DNA from: Desmodus rotundus
Taxonomy: Eukaryota; Chordata; Mammalia; Chiroptera; Phyllostomidae
Length of the DNA stretch: 64,000 nucleotides
Direction: 5' to 3'
NCBI RefSeq assembly: GCF_022682495.2
Contig: NC_071398.1
Span: forward strand, 14,576,934 to 14,640,933
Below, piece after piece: positions 14,746-26,910 of this stretch (its first letter is position 1; every line of letters begins with the position of its first letter). The translations under genes and the position numbers were made by a program. The notes under the pieces were generated by a model, which made no database searches, was not told the origin of the DNA, and was given only the letters and a program-made list of their open reading frames with translations.

Positions 14746-17700
14746 TCAGTCAGGCAGCAGACGGCCCAGCTCTGCCTCATCCAGCCGGTTGGTGGCCATG
14801 ATGTGTTCCAGCTGCTGCCGGTAGCGCGCCAGGTCCTGCATGAAGTGAGGCACCCGAGCGTTGTCTAGTACCCCATGGGGACGCAGGTGGTCCACATCTT
14901 CATAGGACACCTGCAGGGAGGAAGCTGGGCCTGAGGGGCAGGCAGAGGCCCTGGCTTTCACGTGGCTGATCCCAGCCACTTTACCAGTGGCCCGTGGCTT
15001 TACCAGTCCCTACTCATCACCCTTTGCTCCTGGCACTCCCCCCTTTCTCTCCTGATCCACTCCCAATGTTATGTACCCTGAGGCTCAGTCCTGGGTGTTC
15101 GCTCTTTCTCTCAACGCCTTCTTTTATCAGCTATGCCCTACCTGTCCTCAGCCCAGCTCTCCCCGTCTCCAAACCTGGGTGTCCAATTGCCTTCTGAACA
15201 CCTTCTCCTGGACAGCTCGCAGGCACTTCAGCCTCCCCATACCCAGCACTGAACTCCTGGGTGCCGGACTGGGCCAGCCACTCCTGACAGCTCCCTAGTC
15301 AGATTCCAGGGAGGGGACTGGAATCTGTCACCCTCCCACTCAGGGTGGCCACTGAGCTCAAGGGATTCCACTCTCTGAAGAGCTCTCTGGCCTGCTGCTC
15401 CCTCTCAAACTGCATGGCCACTGCATCGGGTAGGCCAGGCAGCCAGCAGTTCTGCAGGAGTGACCAGAAAGGCCTCCTGCCCTGGCTGCTGGGGCTCAGT
15501 GGACTGAGCACCAGCCAGCAAAAAAAAGGGTCACTGGTTTAATTATCATCCAGGGCACGTGCCTGGGTTGTGGGCCAGGTCCCCAGTCGGGGGTGTGGGA
15601 GAGGCAGTAGATCGATGTTTCTCTCCTTCTCTTTCTCCCTCTCTTCCCCTCTCTCTAAAAATAAATAAATAAATAAATATATTTTTAAAAGGCCTCCTCC
15701 TCTTCTCCCTGCACTCCCTTCCCTAGGCCTCCCTCTCTCCCAGATAACACCCAGAGGGAGGCTTCTAAAGGACACGTCTATGCCACTCTACTTCAAGCTC
15801 CTCTGATTCCCCGCTGCTTCGGATGTTTGCCTCTCTCGGCCTGGCACAGATGCCAGGGAACAAGTCCCTGGCCATTTTCCAGCCTCCATCTCTAGGCCTT
15901 CCTGGCCGCTCCTTTGGTCTGGAATGATCAGCTCCTCTGAGATGCAGTACCTGCACCCGCGTGTCTGCAGGCGGGGTCCAGCACCTGCCCAACCGTCACA
16001 TCACCTCCTGTGCGCACCTCCCCCCGCTGGAGGGGCCTGGCGCCCTGCATCCTCAGGGAATACTGCGATGAAGAGGAGGGCTGGCTGGGACCTCTGAAGG
16101 CCCTCGACCACTCACCTTGCCCAGCGAGGTAAGCAGCGGGAAATCGATGGTCTGGCGGTGCCGCAGAATGCGCACAATGCCATCCAGATACACCTGGTCC
16201 TTGCTGAAGCAGCCTGTGGGCACAGGAGGGCCATGAGCCCCTACACCTGAAGCCACCCCTGCCCCTGCCCCAGTTCAGGGTACTTCCCACGTGGGTACCC
16301 ACCCGGCAGCGAGGTGTCAGTCTGGCCGCGCTTGGCGCGCACACAGTACTCCCAGCGCACGTCGGCGTCCTGCACGTAGCGCGCCAGGTCCTGGAAGAGC
16401 TGGCGGAAAGACATGTGTGCGGCTCGGTAGATGGTGTAATAGAGCAGCGCTGCGCGCCACAAGAAGGGCTGCTTGCGGAACAGCACGCTGTGCAGGCTGG
16501 CCAGGCCCTCCTCGGTGGGATTCGCAGGCCGCAGCCCGTACTGCAGCCGGCCCTCGGCGCTGTGCCAGGGCTGCCGCGCGTTGTTCACGCCTCGCAGGTA
16601 GTGGGTGCCTGTGGGAGGACGAGGGAGGCGGTGATGGGTGGGTCATCCGGGTACCCGCGTGCCGGACCTCTAACCCATACTCACACGTGTATCCTCGTGC
16701 CCCTAAACTCTGGCTCTCACGTAGGCTTTCCCCGCCACCCCTACCCAAACCTCAAGCGAGCCCGTACCCAAAGACCCAAAGAGTCTCACACACAAGAATC
16801 CTCCCCTGCCCATCCAGGGCTACACACACACACACACACATCTCCCAAACGCACACTGCTCCCCAGCCCCCCTGGAGAGGAGCAGAAACTCACACACCAC
16901 CCCAGCTCCACATCCTGCAGGCCCACATCATTTTGACAGTCACGCCCATGTCCCTAGTGACAAACCACCTTTGCCCAGAGCAACGGGATCCCTGATGAGG
17001 AGGGACAGACAGAAAAGAATAGTAGTTAGTGTCCCGTGCTCTCCTTTCCAGCCTGGCCTATCCCCTCCTATCCCCAGTTGTGTGTGTCCTCGGCCAAGCC
17101 CATTCCCACCCTGGAGGGCCTGCACATCGGCTGGGCTAGGGGGGCCCTCAGCGTTCTCCCTTCCGCCTGTCCCGGCCTCAGCAGCTGGTCCCAACCGTCA
17201 AGGGAAATCAGAGAGGAAGTGGAGGGAGGAAAAGAGGATACCAAAGAGGAGTGAGAGATGAGGGTGAGCCTGGAGAGCAGCCAGGCATGTTGGGGCTCCC
17301 TCTGTGAGCCAGAGGGAGGGGGTGACTGGTTGTGAAGGGAGAGAGCCCGTCCTCGGAGGGAAGTGGGAGAGAGGGGTGGGGTTACTGGAGCCCCTCACTG
17401 TCTCCCCACACGCCAGCCCCCTCTCACCCCTACCCACCCGCCCACCTCCCCACACCCTGACCTATCTCGTGCCGCAGCATGCCCTCCAGCCAATACTGAC
17501 GGGCTCCGGTCAGGTTGATGGCCAGGGTTGGTCGGCTGTTCTCCACCATCATCACTGCCTGGGACAGCAGGTCTTCACTCAGCTGCACCACGACCTGCGG
17601 CAGGAGCAGTGCCCTGAGCCATGGCCACCAGCCCAAACCCTTGGCCAGGATACCCACCCCCCCCTCACCATCTCTGCTCGGAGCCAGCTCCCACCTTTAC

Positions 17701-18614
17701 TAGGGCAGGGCCAGGGCTTGCCAGGGGTCACTAGCTGGCCAGGTGTGGGCCTGGCACCACCCACTGGGAAGTCCAGTTTGGGTCATGCAGAACAGAGTTC
17801 TCACAGGCGGGGCAAGCTCACCTCCCCAACGCAGCCCTCCTTCTGCATGTATTTGCGCACAACAGACCAGATCTGGCACTTGGTCAGCAGCTGGCCCCCA
17901 GTCGCAGCCTCAAAGTGTTCGTAGGTACCAAACTTCTCCAGGACAGCCTCAATGATGCCGACTGCCTGCACACAGGGCCACGGAAGTTGGTCAGGCCGGG
18001 CCTCTCGGGTGGCCAGGGCCAGGCAGAGGTGGGCGGGCTGGACTGACCTGATGGATGAACTGGCCAGAGGCCTCACAGTACTTCTCCAGCACAGCCGTGG
18101 GCATGGGCTCCTGGTACTCGAACTGCGGGTTGTAGGTGTAATGGGACTGAAAGAACTTGTCCCGCTCACGGTCCATGTTGGTTGGCCGCAGGGCCACCAA
18201 CATGCAGGGGCTCCTGCTGGCACCGTGGCCTCCATCCTTTCTAGTCTTAGCAATGTGAGGCAGGGAGGCTGCAGACTTCAGGGTGCCCTGACCTGGATCC
18301 CGTCCTCGTCCAGGTGGGGCCCGACCCTGGGTGCCACCCCTGCGCCGGCCAGTGCTATTTACGGTGTAGGTGCTCTCACTGCGGCGCATGTGGCCACGGT
18401 GACCCAAGCGAAGGTCTGAGAAGGACTGCAGTTCAGGCCGGGGCCGCAGCGCTGAGACCGACAGAGCCAGGGGCAAGGCCAGGGACTGAGGCCAGGGGTA
18501 CAGTGGTGTCCCATCTCGGTCCGAGGGCTTCAGTCTGTGGCCCAAGGGTGAGCGACTGGCTGGTGGGCTGGGGGGTGGCTGCTCATACACCTGAGCCCCT
18601 GAGTCCAGCACCAT
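14746..18614 (-). CDS. MATCAP1: Microtubule-associated tyrosine carboxypeptidase 1 (KIAA0895L)
   Basis: Six coding exons on the minus strand, 5' to 3': 18614-18048, 17965-17822, 17594-17462, 16608-16303, 16213-16116, 14910-14746. They give 470 residues (human 471 from memory). The enzyme removes the C-terminal tyrosine of alpha-tubulin on microtubules. Its zinc-metalloprotease signature HExxxH is seen as H279-E280-I-G-T-H284; the codons for this motif are split by intron 3 between Gly and Thr. The first exon encodes a low-complexity basic N-terminus starting MVLDSGAQVYEQPP; the catalytic half is highly conserved and ends DEAELGRLLPD. Codons upstream of the chosen start in the same frame do not resemble the family. 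A Ves SINE sits in the last intron. Leader exons and promoter are expected near 21 kb. Confidence 0.95.
15479..15687 (+). mobile_element. Ves-type SINE in MATCAP1 last intron
   Basis: Head 'ctgctggggctcagtggactgag', body 'cacgtgcctgggttgtgggccagg' and 'tcgatgtttctctccttctctttctccctc', tail AAATAAATAAATAAATAAAT. A perfect 11-base duplication AAAGGCCTCCT flanks it at 15468-15478 and 15688-15698. It is antisense to the host gene. Confidence 0.9.
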
Positions 18615-21129
18615 TCTGTTCTGGGCGTCACATCCAGCAGGGTCACTGCAACTCCCCACACTGTTGACTTCTGGGTATAGAAGGGTACAGGGAGGCCAGC
18701 ATGAATGGTGTGGCCTGAGGACCAGCAGGGTCCCCAGGGGTCTGGGTGGTTGCCCCTTCACCCCACCCACCCCAGTGTCCATTCCCTTCAGCAGGCTCAC
18801 TTAAGGAAGCTGGACTGGGAGAAATCAGGAGGAAGAGTCGTATACCCTCTCCTAGATGGTGGTTCCTGGAACACCCTCAGCCTGTGAGCTCCAGGCATCA
18901 GGCCTGGGCCCCTACTCATTATTTTAATCCCTGTGCTCAGCACCCACCTAGGCCAGAAGCTGGTACAATGTAACCTCAGCTGCCAGATTGATAGGTGAGG
19001 GGGCCTCACTACCTTCTCCCTGCCTTCCATCTATGGTATTTTTCAGCCCCACCCCTCCCTTCCCCCTGGCCCCACCTACCTCCTCTAGCCCACTTGGCCT
19101 CAATAAGTTGTAGTGCCTGCATACCCCTTGCTTATGCTAGTCCCTCCACCCGGAGCGCTCTCTGTCCATCTGTTCAAACCCAATTTAGAATCAGATTTTG
19201 GGGATCAGAGGGAAACTTCAGTAAATCCAAGCCAATATCTGGTCTGTCCCCTATCAGAGGCATCTTCCTAGTTGTCATCCAAGGCTGGTGTTGGGGCACT
19301 CACCCCTGACTCTGTACCAGGGCTCAGTCCAATGCAGTGTGCCTCCAGAGAGTAACCGAAAGCTCCAGCCTCCGAACTCCCTTGCCTGCTCAGGGACACA
19401 ATTGCAGTATTTCTCCCCTCTTCTCCAAGTCCTACATCACCAATATCTTCCTCTCTGCTGGATTCATTCCATCAGAACACATGGATCCTATTATTTCTCC
19501 ATCTTCAAACCAAACCAAACCAAACCCGATCCTCACTTGACCCCAACCCCTCCAGCAATAGCACCACTCCCACTAGCTGTCAGCCTCCATTTCTTCCTTT
19601 CCTGTTCTCTCTTAAATTTCACTCCAATTAGCCCCCCCCCCATTTCTATTGAAACCGATCTGACCAAGGTCATCAATGATCTTCACATTGATAAGCAGCT
19701 CTTGACACAGTTAATCACTTCATTCTGGAAACATGTTCTCCACTAGGCTCCCCAAATCGACCTCATGGGCTGTTTGTTCTCGATCTTCCTTGCTGGTCAT
19801 CCCTGTCTTCCTCACCTCTTCACACTGTAATGCACTTGGAAACTTCTCTCCTCTGTTTGTGCTCACTCCCTAGGGAATCTCATCCACTCTCCTGGGTTTA
19901 AAATCATCAGGCCAGACTTCCATAAACTTCAGACTAGTGTTGCCAGTTCTCAGTTCAACATCTTTACTGGAATGTATAAAAGGCATCTCCAACTGAACAT
20001 GTCCTCTGTCTGAAATGGCCTCCCTCTGCCCCCGTATAACTGCAGGGGTCACTGTCTCACATTCTTTGGATTTCTGCACAAATAAGTTATCAGAAAAGCC
20101 CCCTGCCCAGCCCTGACCGGGTAGCTCAGTCGGCTTGAGCATCGTCCCGATACGCCAAGGTTGTGGGTTAGATCTCCCGTCAGGATACACAGTGGAACAA
20201 CAAACAGATGTTTTGTTTTGTTTTTTTCTCTCTCAGAATCAATTAAAACAGAAAAGAAAAGCCTCCCTAAAACACACCCTATAAATAGTAGGCATCCTCT
20301 CCCTACTCCACCACAAGTTCTTACCCTTTTTCACTTCATTGTTCTCTGTAGCAGATATCACTATTCGAATAAAGCATATTTAACTGTTATCCGTTTTCTC
20401 CTTTCGAGTGCTCATAGTGTGTCCCCTGGGCTCAGAACAGTACCCAGAGCGCTGCTCAACAAATAACAACCCAAGAGCCCTTCTCCTTTTCATAACTGAA
20501 ATCATTCCTTTCTCAAACTTTGTTTCAAATCATTCCTTTCTCAAACTTTGTTTCCCCGTCTGGATCTGGTCCCCTTCCCCCACCCCCCACACACATTCCT
20601 TTCACCCTGCCTAGAGACCAGCTGCTTGAAAAGATTTCAGGCCTCAGGCTACACTCCTCTCAAGTGACTGAACACTTTCCTGGATGCCTCACTGGTCTCC
20701 TCCCCTCTACCTGGACCAGTCCCCCTTCATCTTTCCTTCCACCTACCTCTTTGCAAATGATCAAAATACATCTGTTTCTTTTATGTCTCAGGTCCTTCTG
20801 CCAAGAATGCTTTCCCAATATCTCCCTTAAGCAAACTCCTACCCATTTTTCAGGGCTCGGTTTAGGCCTCACCTCCTCCAGGGAGCCTTCCAGTCGACTT
20901 AGAGGCTCCTAGTGCCTAGGCGGCCTCTTTACCGCCCTAGGCTGTCACTGTCGTAGCGTAGGTCCGTGTGCCCTCACCATCTCCTGAACTCCCAAAGGGG
21001 AGGGACGGGTCTGATTCACCCCCATGCCCCAAGCACCCAGCACTAGATGCAGAATGAATGAAAGATGGCTGGGGGAGGATCCCAGGCTGAAGGCGGAGTG
21101 TGGTGACAAATAAGAGGGTGTGGCCTGAG
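18615..21129. other. MATCAP1 leader region with old LINE fragments
   Basis: No coding gene seen. About 19160-19870 resembles an old interspersed repeat ('gaaaccgatctgaccaaggtcatcaatgatcttcacattg', 'cacagttaatcacttcattctggaaacatg'). About 20290-20900 resembles L2 ('ccttctgccaagaatgctttcccaatatctccc', 'ctcacctcctccagggagccttcc'). A Ves-type SINE lies between them. Non-coding leader exons of MATCAP1 should lie here or to the right but cannot be fixed by eye. Confidence 0.5.
20105..20254 (+). mobile_element. Short, diverged Ves-type SINE
   Basis: The tRNA-like head is clear: 'gccctgaccgggtagctcagtcggcttgagcatcgtcccgatacgcc', then a B-box-like 'gtgggttagatctcccgtcagg', a T-rich stretch ending in CTCTCTCAG and an A-rich tail. 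Imperfect flanks (AGAAAAGCCCCCT at 20092-20104 and AGAAAAGCCTCCCT at 20255-20268) look like a target-site duplication. The body is shorter than in the other copies, so it may be another subfamily. Confidence 0.75.
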
Positions 21130-21560
21130 CCAATAGGAAACCGGGAGAGGATAACGTGGAAGAGAAACCAATGGGAACAGAGATTTCGAGGAGGGGCGTG
21201 ACAAGCAGCCAATAAACGGCGGGGGGACGGGGCAAAGCGTGCTCAATGGAGGGCGGGGCCAGGGCACAATAGAGGGGGGAATTCCTTGGCAGGCGGTGTG
21301 GGGTTCGCGTTGCGCGCCTTCTCAGCCCCTCTGAGTAAAAGGGTTCTATCCTCGTGTCTCACCCCAGCCTGTTCGCTACTCTTCTCGTCTCCGCCGTTCC
21401 GCTGCGAAACAACAATCGCCGGCAGCCCCGCCCGCGGGAGTTGACGTCGGGGACGCCAGCACTCGCGTACGCGCACGCTCACGCTAAAGCGCGCGAACTC
21501 GCGTCAAGCTCCGTGGCGGAGGGCGCAGAAGCACACAGCTGAGGGGTGGGGCTGGGCAGG
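21130..21560. promoter_or_regulatory. CpG island with three CCAAT boxes and a CRE, likely MATCAP1 promoter
   Basis: Three CCAAT boxes at 21130-21134, 21168-21172 and 21209-21213 are spaced 38 and 41 bases apart, typical of cooperating NF-Y sites. They run into a CpG-dense stretch (about 21300-21540, e.g. tcgcgtacgcgcacgctcacgc) with a CRE-like TGACGTC at 21442-21448. It lies between the 3' end of EXOC3L1 and the MATCAP1 coding start, the place expected for the MATCAP1 promoter. The direction of transcription is inferred. Confidence 0.5.
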
Positions 21561-21621
21561 ACAGAGGGGAAGGAGCCCGCCACCTGGTCACGTCTCTGGG
21601 CATCCCCTGGACAGGACATTG

Positions 21622-21835
21622 TCTTTTTAAAAAATATATTTTACTTATTTATTTTTAGCGAGAGGGGAAGGGAGGGCGAAAGAGAGGGAGAGAAACATTA
21701 ATATGTGGTTGCCTCTCCCGCGCCCCCTACTGGAGGCCTGGCTCGCAACCAAGACGTGTGCTCTGACTGGGGATTGAACTGGCTACCCTTAGGTTTGCAG
21801 GCGGGCACTCAATCCACTAAGCCACACCAGGGCGG
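21622..21835 (-). mobile_element. Ves-type SINE, reverse orientation
   Basis: Read on the minus strand it starts 'gccctggtgtggcttagtggattgagtgcccgcctgcaaacc' and carries the usual 'gttgcgagcc', 'gaggcaaccacatattaatgtttctctccctc' and A-rich tail. A perfect 10-base duplication CAGGACATTG flanks it at 21612-21621 and 21836-21845. Confidence 0.9.
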
Positions 21836-22171
21836 CAGGACATTGCCTTGAGCCCTCTCCCTCCACCAGGGCCAGGCAGGTTTCAAGGCTTCAGATAGTA
21901 AGTACCTGGCCCTGCGAGGCAGGGTCTGGGAGACACCAGATCCGTTGCCTCGGCTCCGATACGTGGGGATGTAGTCCGTGCACGGTGGCGGATGCCCGGA
22001 TACTTGGGAACTGATGCTGGGATTGGTGGGGTGCAGCCCGTATATCAGGACTAGAGACGGGACACCTATGGCGTCTCCCTACCCGTGGACCCTCTAACGT
22101 TCGCAGACACTTTTATTTCATCCCCTCCCCCTCCCCCAACACACACAATCCAGGCGTATGGAGGGCGTCGC

Positions 22172-22177
22172 TTTATT
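22172..22177 (-). terminator. EXOC3L1 polyadenylation signal AATAAA
   Basis: TTTATT on the plus strand is AATAAA on the minus strand, starting only 17 bases after the EXOC3L1 stop. The 3' untranslated region is therefore extremely short. Confidence 0.8.
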
Positions 22178-22194
22178 CTTCGGGCAGTTGGGAG

Positions 22195-25100
22195 TCAGAC
22201 ACAGATCCCCGAGAAGATGCAGTTGGATGGAGCTGGTGTAGGTGCTGGCACAAGGCTGAAAAGTGCGCGGCCACCCGCGGCGGGCGAGGGCTGCGAGCCG
22301 TCCTGCAGGGAGCTGAGTGCAGCGAGGCGTTGCTCTTGGGAAACGTCCCCACGCAGGTCCAAGAGGGCGGAGACGTGATCCTCACTATGGGGGAACCAGG
22401 GAGCTGCGTCAGCCCCGCCCCGTCCCTCCCAGGTTCCTTCTGTCTTTCCGCCCCATTTGCGTACCTCACGTCGGGAAATTGTTGCCGGAGGCTTGCCACC
22501 TCGAGGCCAAGCATCGTGGGGTCTCGGAGGTTCAGCAGCTTTCGCAGGGTGAGCAGCACCGGAGCGCACTGAGCGCCCTCTTCCAGGCCCTGAACATGTT
22601 GGGGTAGGGCTTGAGCTGGCCCTTGGCTCCCACCCACCCAGCCACTGAGACCCCTGCCTGTCTCAGCAAACTCTCACCAAATGTGAGAAAAGATCCCGAA
22701 GCTGGGCAGCATCGTGTTGCAGGCGTTCGGCCGCCAGGTTCCGCTCGTCTGCATCGCGGCACACGAGGCGGCCTTGCATCAGCGCGCACAGGTACTGTAG
22801 CACCACAGCACGCTCTGCCTCGGCCAGGAGCACCTGCAGGGAGGGCGATCAGGTGGGTCCAGGACGCCTTTCCCATCGGTGCTCCACCCTCACCTGCCTT
22901 TCTCCAACACACCTGGAACGCGGGATTCCGAACACGGCAGAAGTTCCGGCAGAAGCGTTTTGTTCGCTCGCACACATCGTCCAGCATCTCCGGGCTCGAC
23001 AGCCAACGGCGCGAGGGCAGAGTCGCGAACGGGGGCTGGGGGCGCAGGGACAGAGACAGGGCTGGAAGGACGATCCAGTCCCGGCATTTCCCGCAACTTC
23101 CATCCATACTCTGTATCTCCTCCTACCCCAGTCCCCACTTGAAGCCTTACCTGGAGCTCCACCAGCAGCGCCTCCAACACCAATCGGCAGATCCTCCTCT
23201 GCAACTCGTCCAGCGCTGCCTGCACCGCTGTCCAGGCCCCTGAAGCCACCCCGTCAGGCTGCAAGACGGACACGGAGGAGCTGGACCAACCAAAAGTACG
23301 GTTTCAGGACCAAGGCCAAGGCCCTCGCAGCCCTTCCTTGGTCTGACCGCTTTTTGGGCGCCGCCTAGTGGCGGGTGTGCGCGGGGGACGGGGGCGGGAG
23401 GGGACAAGAAATGCAATTCCCCCTCACTTCTGAAGGTCTGGGGTTGTGGGGTGGTGGGCTCAGCAAGTTAGAAGGGACACAGCCCAGCCGGACCTCCCTC
23501 TAATTCGCGATGTGACCTTGAGCAAGTCATGTCTTTTGATTTCTGTTCCCTCACTGGTAAGGGGAGGGAGTTCATCCCAATCAAGAGGGAGTAAAGATCA
23601 GCAACTTATTTGTTTGCCCCTCTGCCCTCATCCCAAAGAATATAAGACCCAAGGGGATGGGAATATTGTTTCCCACAGCTGTAACCCCAGACATCACCTG
23701 GCACAGAGCAGGACTTGGTAAGTATAGGTGGAGTGGATGAGTACATGAGACTGTGTGTTAGGCACTGTGGTAGGTACTTTACATCTCATGTGATTTTCAT
23801 AACGTATCATTATCGCCCGTATAACACTAACGAGAAAGGAGAGATTAGGCAACTTTCCCAGGGTCACACAGCTGGTAATTAGTAGATTGGAACCACAGCG
23901 CTACGTGAGTTCAAAGTTCCTAATAGCCTAGTGAAGGCTGGGTCCATACCTAATAGGTTTTCAGTCAGGGGCTAGTGAAGGTGGGGTTCTGTGGGGGCTG
24001 TCTGTTACCTGAGTGCTGACTGGTGGTTGAGGGCAGCCAGTAGGTAGGACACGTAATGGGGGGCCATTGCTTCCCTTCTCAGGTGCTCTCGGGAGAACCG
24101 GGTCAGAGCATCACTGAAGCTGCAAAGGGCAGAGGCAGCTCCTGCACTTGCTGTTGCTTTGGTCCTCCAACAATCCCTCCCGTCCCGAGAGCACTCCGGC
24201 CCCACCTCCAAGACTCCCAAGACACTGTTTGGAGGAGCCTGTTCCCACTGATATGCCTTATTCACTCAGAGCCCCTCTGGGCTGTCCCAGGAGCAGGGCC
24301 AGGGGTCAGGGGTGGGCCGGTGCCTCAGCGGACCTCCTCAAGAACGTTTCCAGTTCTGACAGTGCCATGCCATGCACCCGCCGCTGCAGTGACTCACTGA
24401 CCAAGCTGGTCACTCGAATGTTCTCTTCCAGGATCTACAGGCAGGGATGGGCAGCCATCAGTAGAGTCCTAGTCCTGCCCTTCCCCACCCATTTTTTATA
24501 AGGGCCACCCGCCTGGCTGCCACTTCCCACCTACCTGCAGCACGATGGCTGGCATTGGTGAGTAGTAGAAGCCAGATGGGTCTGTGTCAGGCTCCTGCTC
24601 CCGCCCCCACTCAGCTACCTCCCCATCCAGTGCCTTCTGCAGCCACTGCACCACACTTGCCTGGGGGAAGGGATGAGGGGCAGCAGAATGTAGTGGGCAT
24701 AGCAGGCCACTGGCCCTGCTAGAGGTAGGTTAACATGTGACTCTACAGATACAGTCACACAGCTGGTGGCAGAGTTTCTCTGGACCCGGGCCCCAACTAC
24801 TCACCCGGACTTTGGACACAAATGTTGCCTCTAGCTGCTCAATATTCTCCAGGGTCAGGAGGGGTTCCAACTGAGACACATCAGCCTCAGGCCCCAATTC
24901 CAAACTCCCCATCATTTCTGGCCTGGCGATGAGTAACCCAATGTCACACTGAGCCCCCAGCTGCCGATCCACCCACTTCCCATTATTCCAAAGGCACTGA
25001 CCCAGGGTACACATGCAGTGCCCAGTGCAGCAAGGTGAAGGCGTCAGTGGCTCCCAGCTCAGGCCCTTCCAGGAATTGCTGCAGGCAGCGACGCAGGCCA

Positions 25101-26910
25101 CTGTGCAGCGTATGGGCCCACAGCTGGACCACCTTGTAGTGTGGTGGGCAGCAGGGTGCTATCAGTGCCTCAGCTGTGGCCAATTCAGCTGGTAGAGCCA
25201 CCTGCAGAGCCTCCAGCCACCCAGCTAGGGCCCCTGGTCCAGGCAGCAGAGGTGTCCCAAAGTGGACCCGCTCTAGGCCCTCCTCTAGTGCCCGCAGACA
25301 GCGCTGCCGCCAGTCCCGGGGGGCCTGCTCAAGGGAAGTTGTACGGCTGGCCTCCACCTCTGCCACACGCACAGCAGCCACCAACAGGGCTGGGTCCTCC
25401 CGTGCCAGCTGCCCTGCGGCCCCTACAACCATCTCCACAGCCTGGCCCAGTGCCTCAGCCAGAGGGCCCAGCCCCTCGAAGACCGGCAACTCCAGGCCCC
25501 CCAGAGACGCCCATGTCTCCTCTTGCAGCTGCTCTAGCTCCCGAAGGCTCACATATGCCTCCAAGAGCTGATGGGCATCAATCAGGGTCTGTGTGTGGAC
25601 CACTGCAGCCGGCACTAAGGAGGGAGCAGAGATGTCAGCCCTGGGTCTCAGCCTTCCCACCTGTACAATAGGTACAGGATCAGATGCCGAGGCCCTGGGG
25701 TTGCGGTCATGTGTAAAGTATTTAATAACCGGTACAGTAGACTTCCACTAGGTTACTGAATACATTTAGTCTTATTAAAAAGAATTAAAAAATAACCAGA
25801 ACAGTAGAACACTGGCTGATCTGAAAGGACCAGGAGAGGTCGTAGTGTAAACCCTTGAATTGATGGAACATAAGGAAGTCAGGGATCCTGGAGGGAAGGC
25901 AGGGAGGAACTGGAGGACCTTCCTAGTGGCTGTTCACCCTCCCTGTTAGGAAAATATTTCAATTTAACAACCAGGGTAGCCAGAGGCACTTGACTGGGTG
26001 TCAGTCCTGACCCAGACATTCCTTGCTCAGGAACCCCAGAGTGAGCTAATCGGCACCCTGCTTTTTATGCCATCTGAAGCCTGAGTTACTGTCTGGGAGG
26101 TCCTGGTGTGTGCCTCCATGTAATCTCTACTAGCGCCCCCGCCCCTTCACGAGCGTTTGTTGACTAACCATCTAAGGCCCGAAGCCCAGGGCCTTTGCAC
26201 ACTCACCTGCTCGCAGCCGGGGCAGCAGCTGAGACAGGGCCTGCAGTTGCTTGTGTTGGGCAAACTGCTCCCGCAAGGGCTCTAGAGTCTGTGCAGCCTC
26301 GGCCATAACCTGGAACAGCCCATGGGCCTGGCCCAGGGCCTCACGTGCTCCTTGCAGGGCCTCAAGGGCCTGGGCCAGCTGACACACACCAGTCTTCACA
26401 CCCTCCAGGTATGACTGCACCACTGACTACGGAAGGGAGGGAGATAGTGAGGCCTGGCTACTTCTGCCCCCCACCCCCAATACTCCTGCCCCTGCCTGAG
26501 CCCACCTTAATGCGTGCTTCCAGGGAGCAGGTACGCTGAACCTCACGTCTGCGGTACTGGCCCAGCCTGGCCAGCTGCTCTGGCTGGTAGAAGATTCCTG
26601 AGGCCCACTTGAGTGCTGCACCCCGGGCCAGCCGCTCTGCCCTCTCCTGCTCTGGCCATTCGGGCCCTGGGCAGGAAGAGCCTGGGCAGCCATGTCAGTT
26701 GGGCAGGGCCTGAGGGAAGCGGCTGCTGACCCTGCTCCCCTTCCTGCTCCTCAGTCTGGCCCCCAGGGCAATCTACTCTTCTTACTGACTGATAGAACTC
26801 TAGCCAGACCTGGCAGGGAGGACCCAACCCCACCATTCCCATCTTTCTGGCCACATCCCTCCCCCAACCCACCCAGAAGGGCTCATACCAGGAGGAAGGG
26901 CTGGCTGCAT
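22195..26910 (-). CDS. EXOC3L1: Exocyst complex component 3-like protein 1
   Basis: Thirteen coding exons on the minus strand, 5' to 3': 26910-26889, 26666-26506, 26426-26207, 25614-25002, 24922-24805, 24660-24535, 24434-24334, 24119-24009, 23280-23151, 23035-22913, 22833-22678, 22589-22465, 22384-22195. The frame is intact throughout and gives 731 residues. It is a Sec6-family helical-rod protein, expected in vesicle tethering and linked to insulin-granule exocytosis. The usual start (human MDSAAKDEMQPAL, from memory) is replaced here: the first codon reads GCG, so I use the next in-frame ATG, equivalent to Met9, with A at -3. The C-terminus also ends early (FSGICV), about seven residues short of human. 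The exon 7 donor (gtccgc) is weak but required for the frame. Confidence 0.92.
23740..23900. repeat. MIR-like SINE in EXOC3L1 intron 8
   Basis: Clear MIR course: 'gttaggcactgtggtaggtactttacatctcatgtgattttcataacg', then 'gagattaggcaactttcccagggtcacacagctggtaattagtag'. A second MIR-like piece ('gatgtgaccttgagcaagtcatg') lies just before it near 23500-23580. Ancient, no target-site duplication. Confidence 0.75.

Noticed and set aside
20105..20254. tRNA gene
   Set aside because: A and B boxes are present, but the cloverleaf is decayed, a T-rich segment and A-tail follow, and direct repeats flank it: a SINE.
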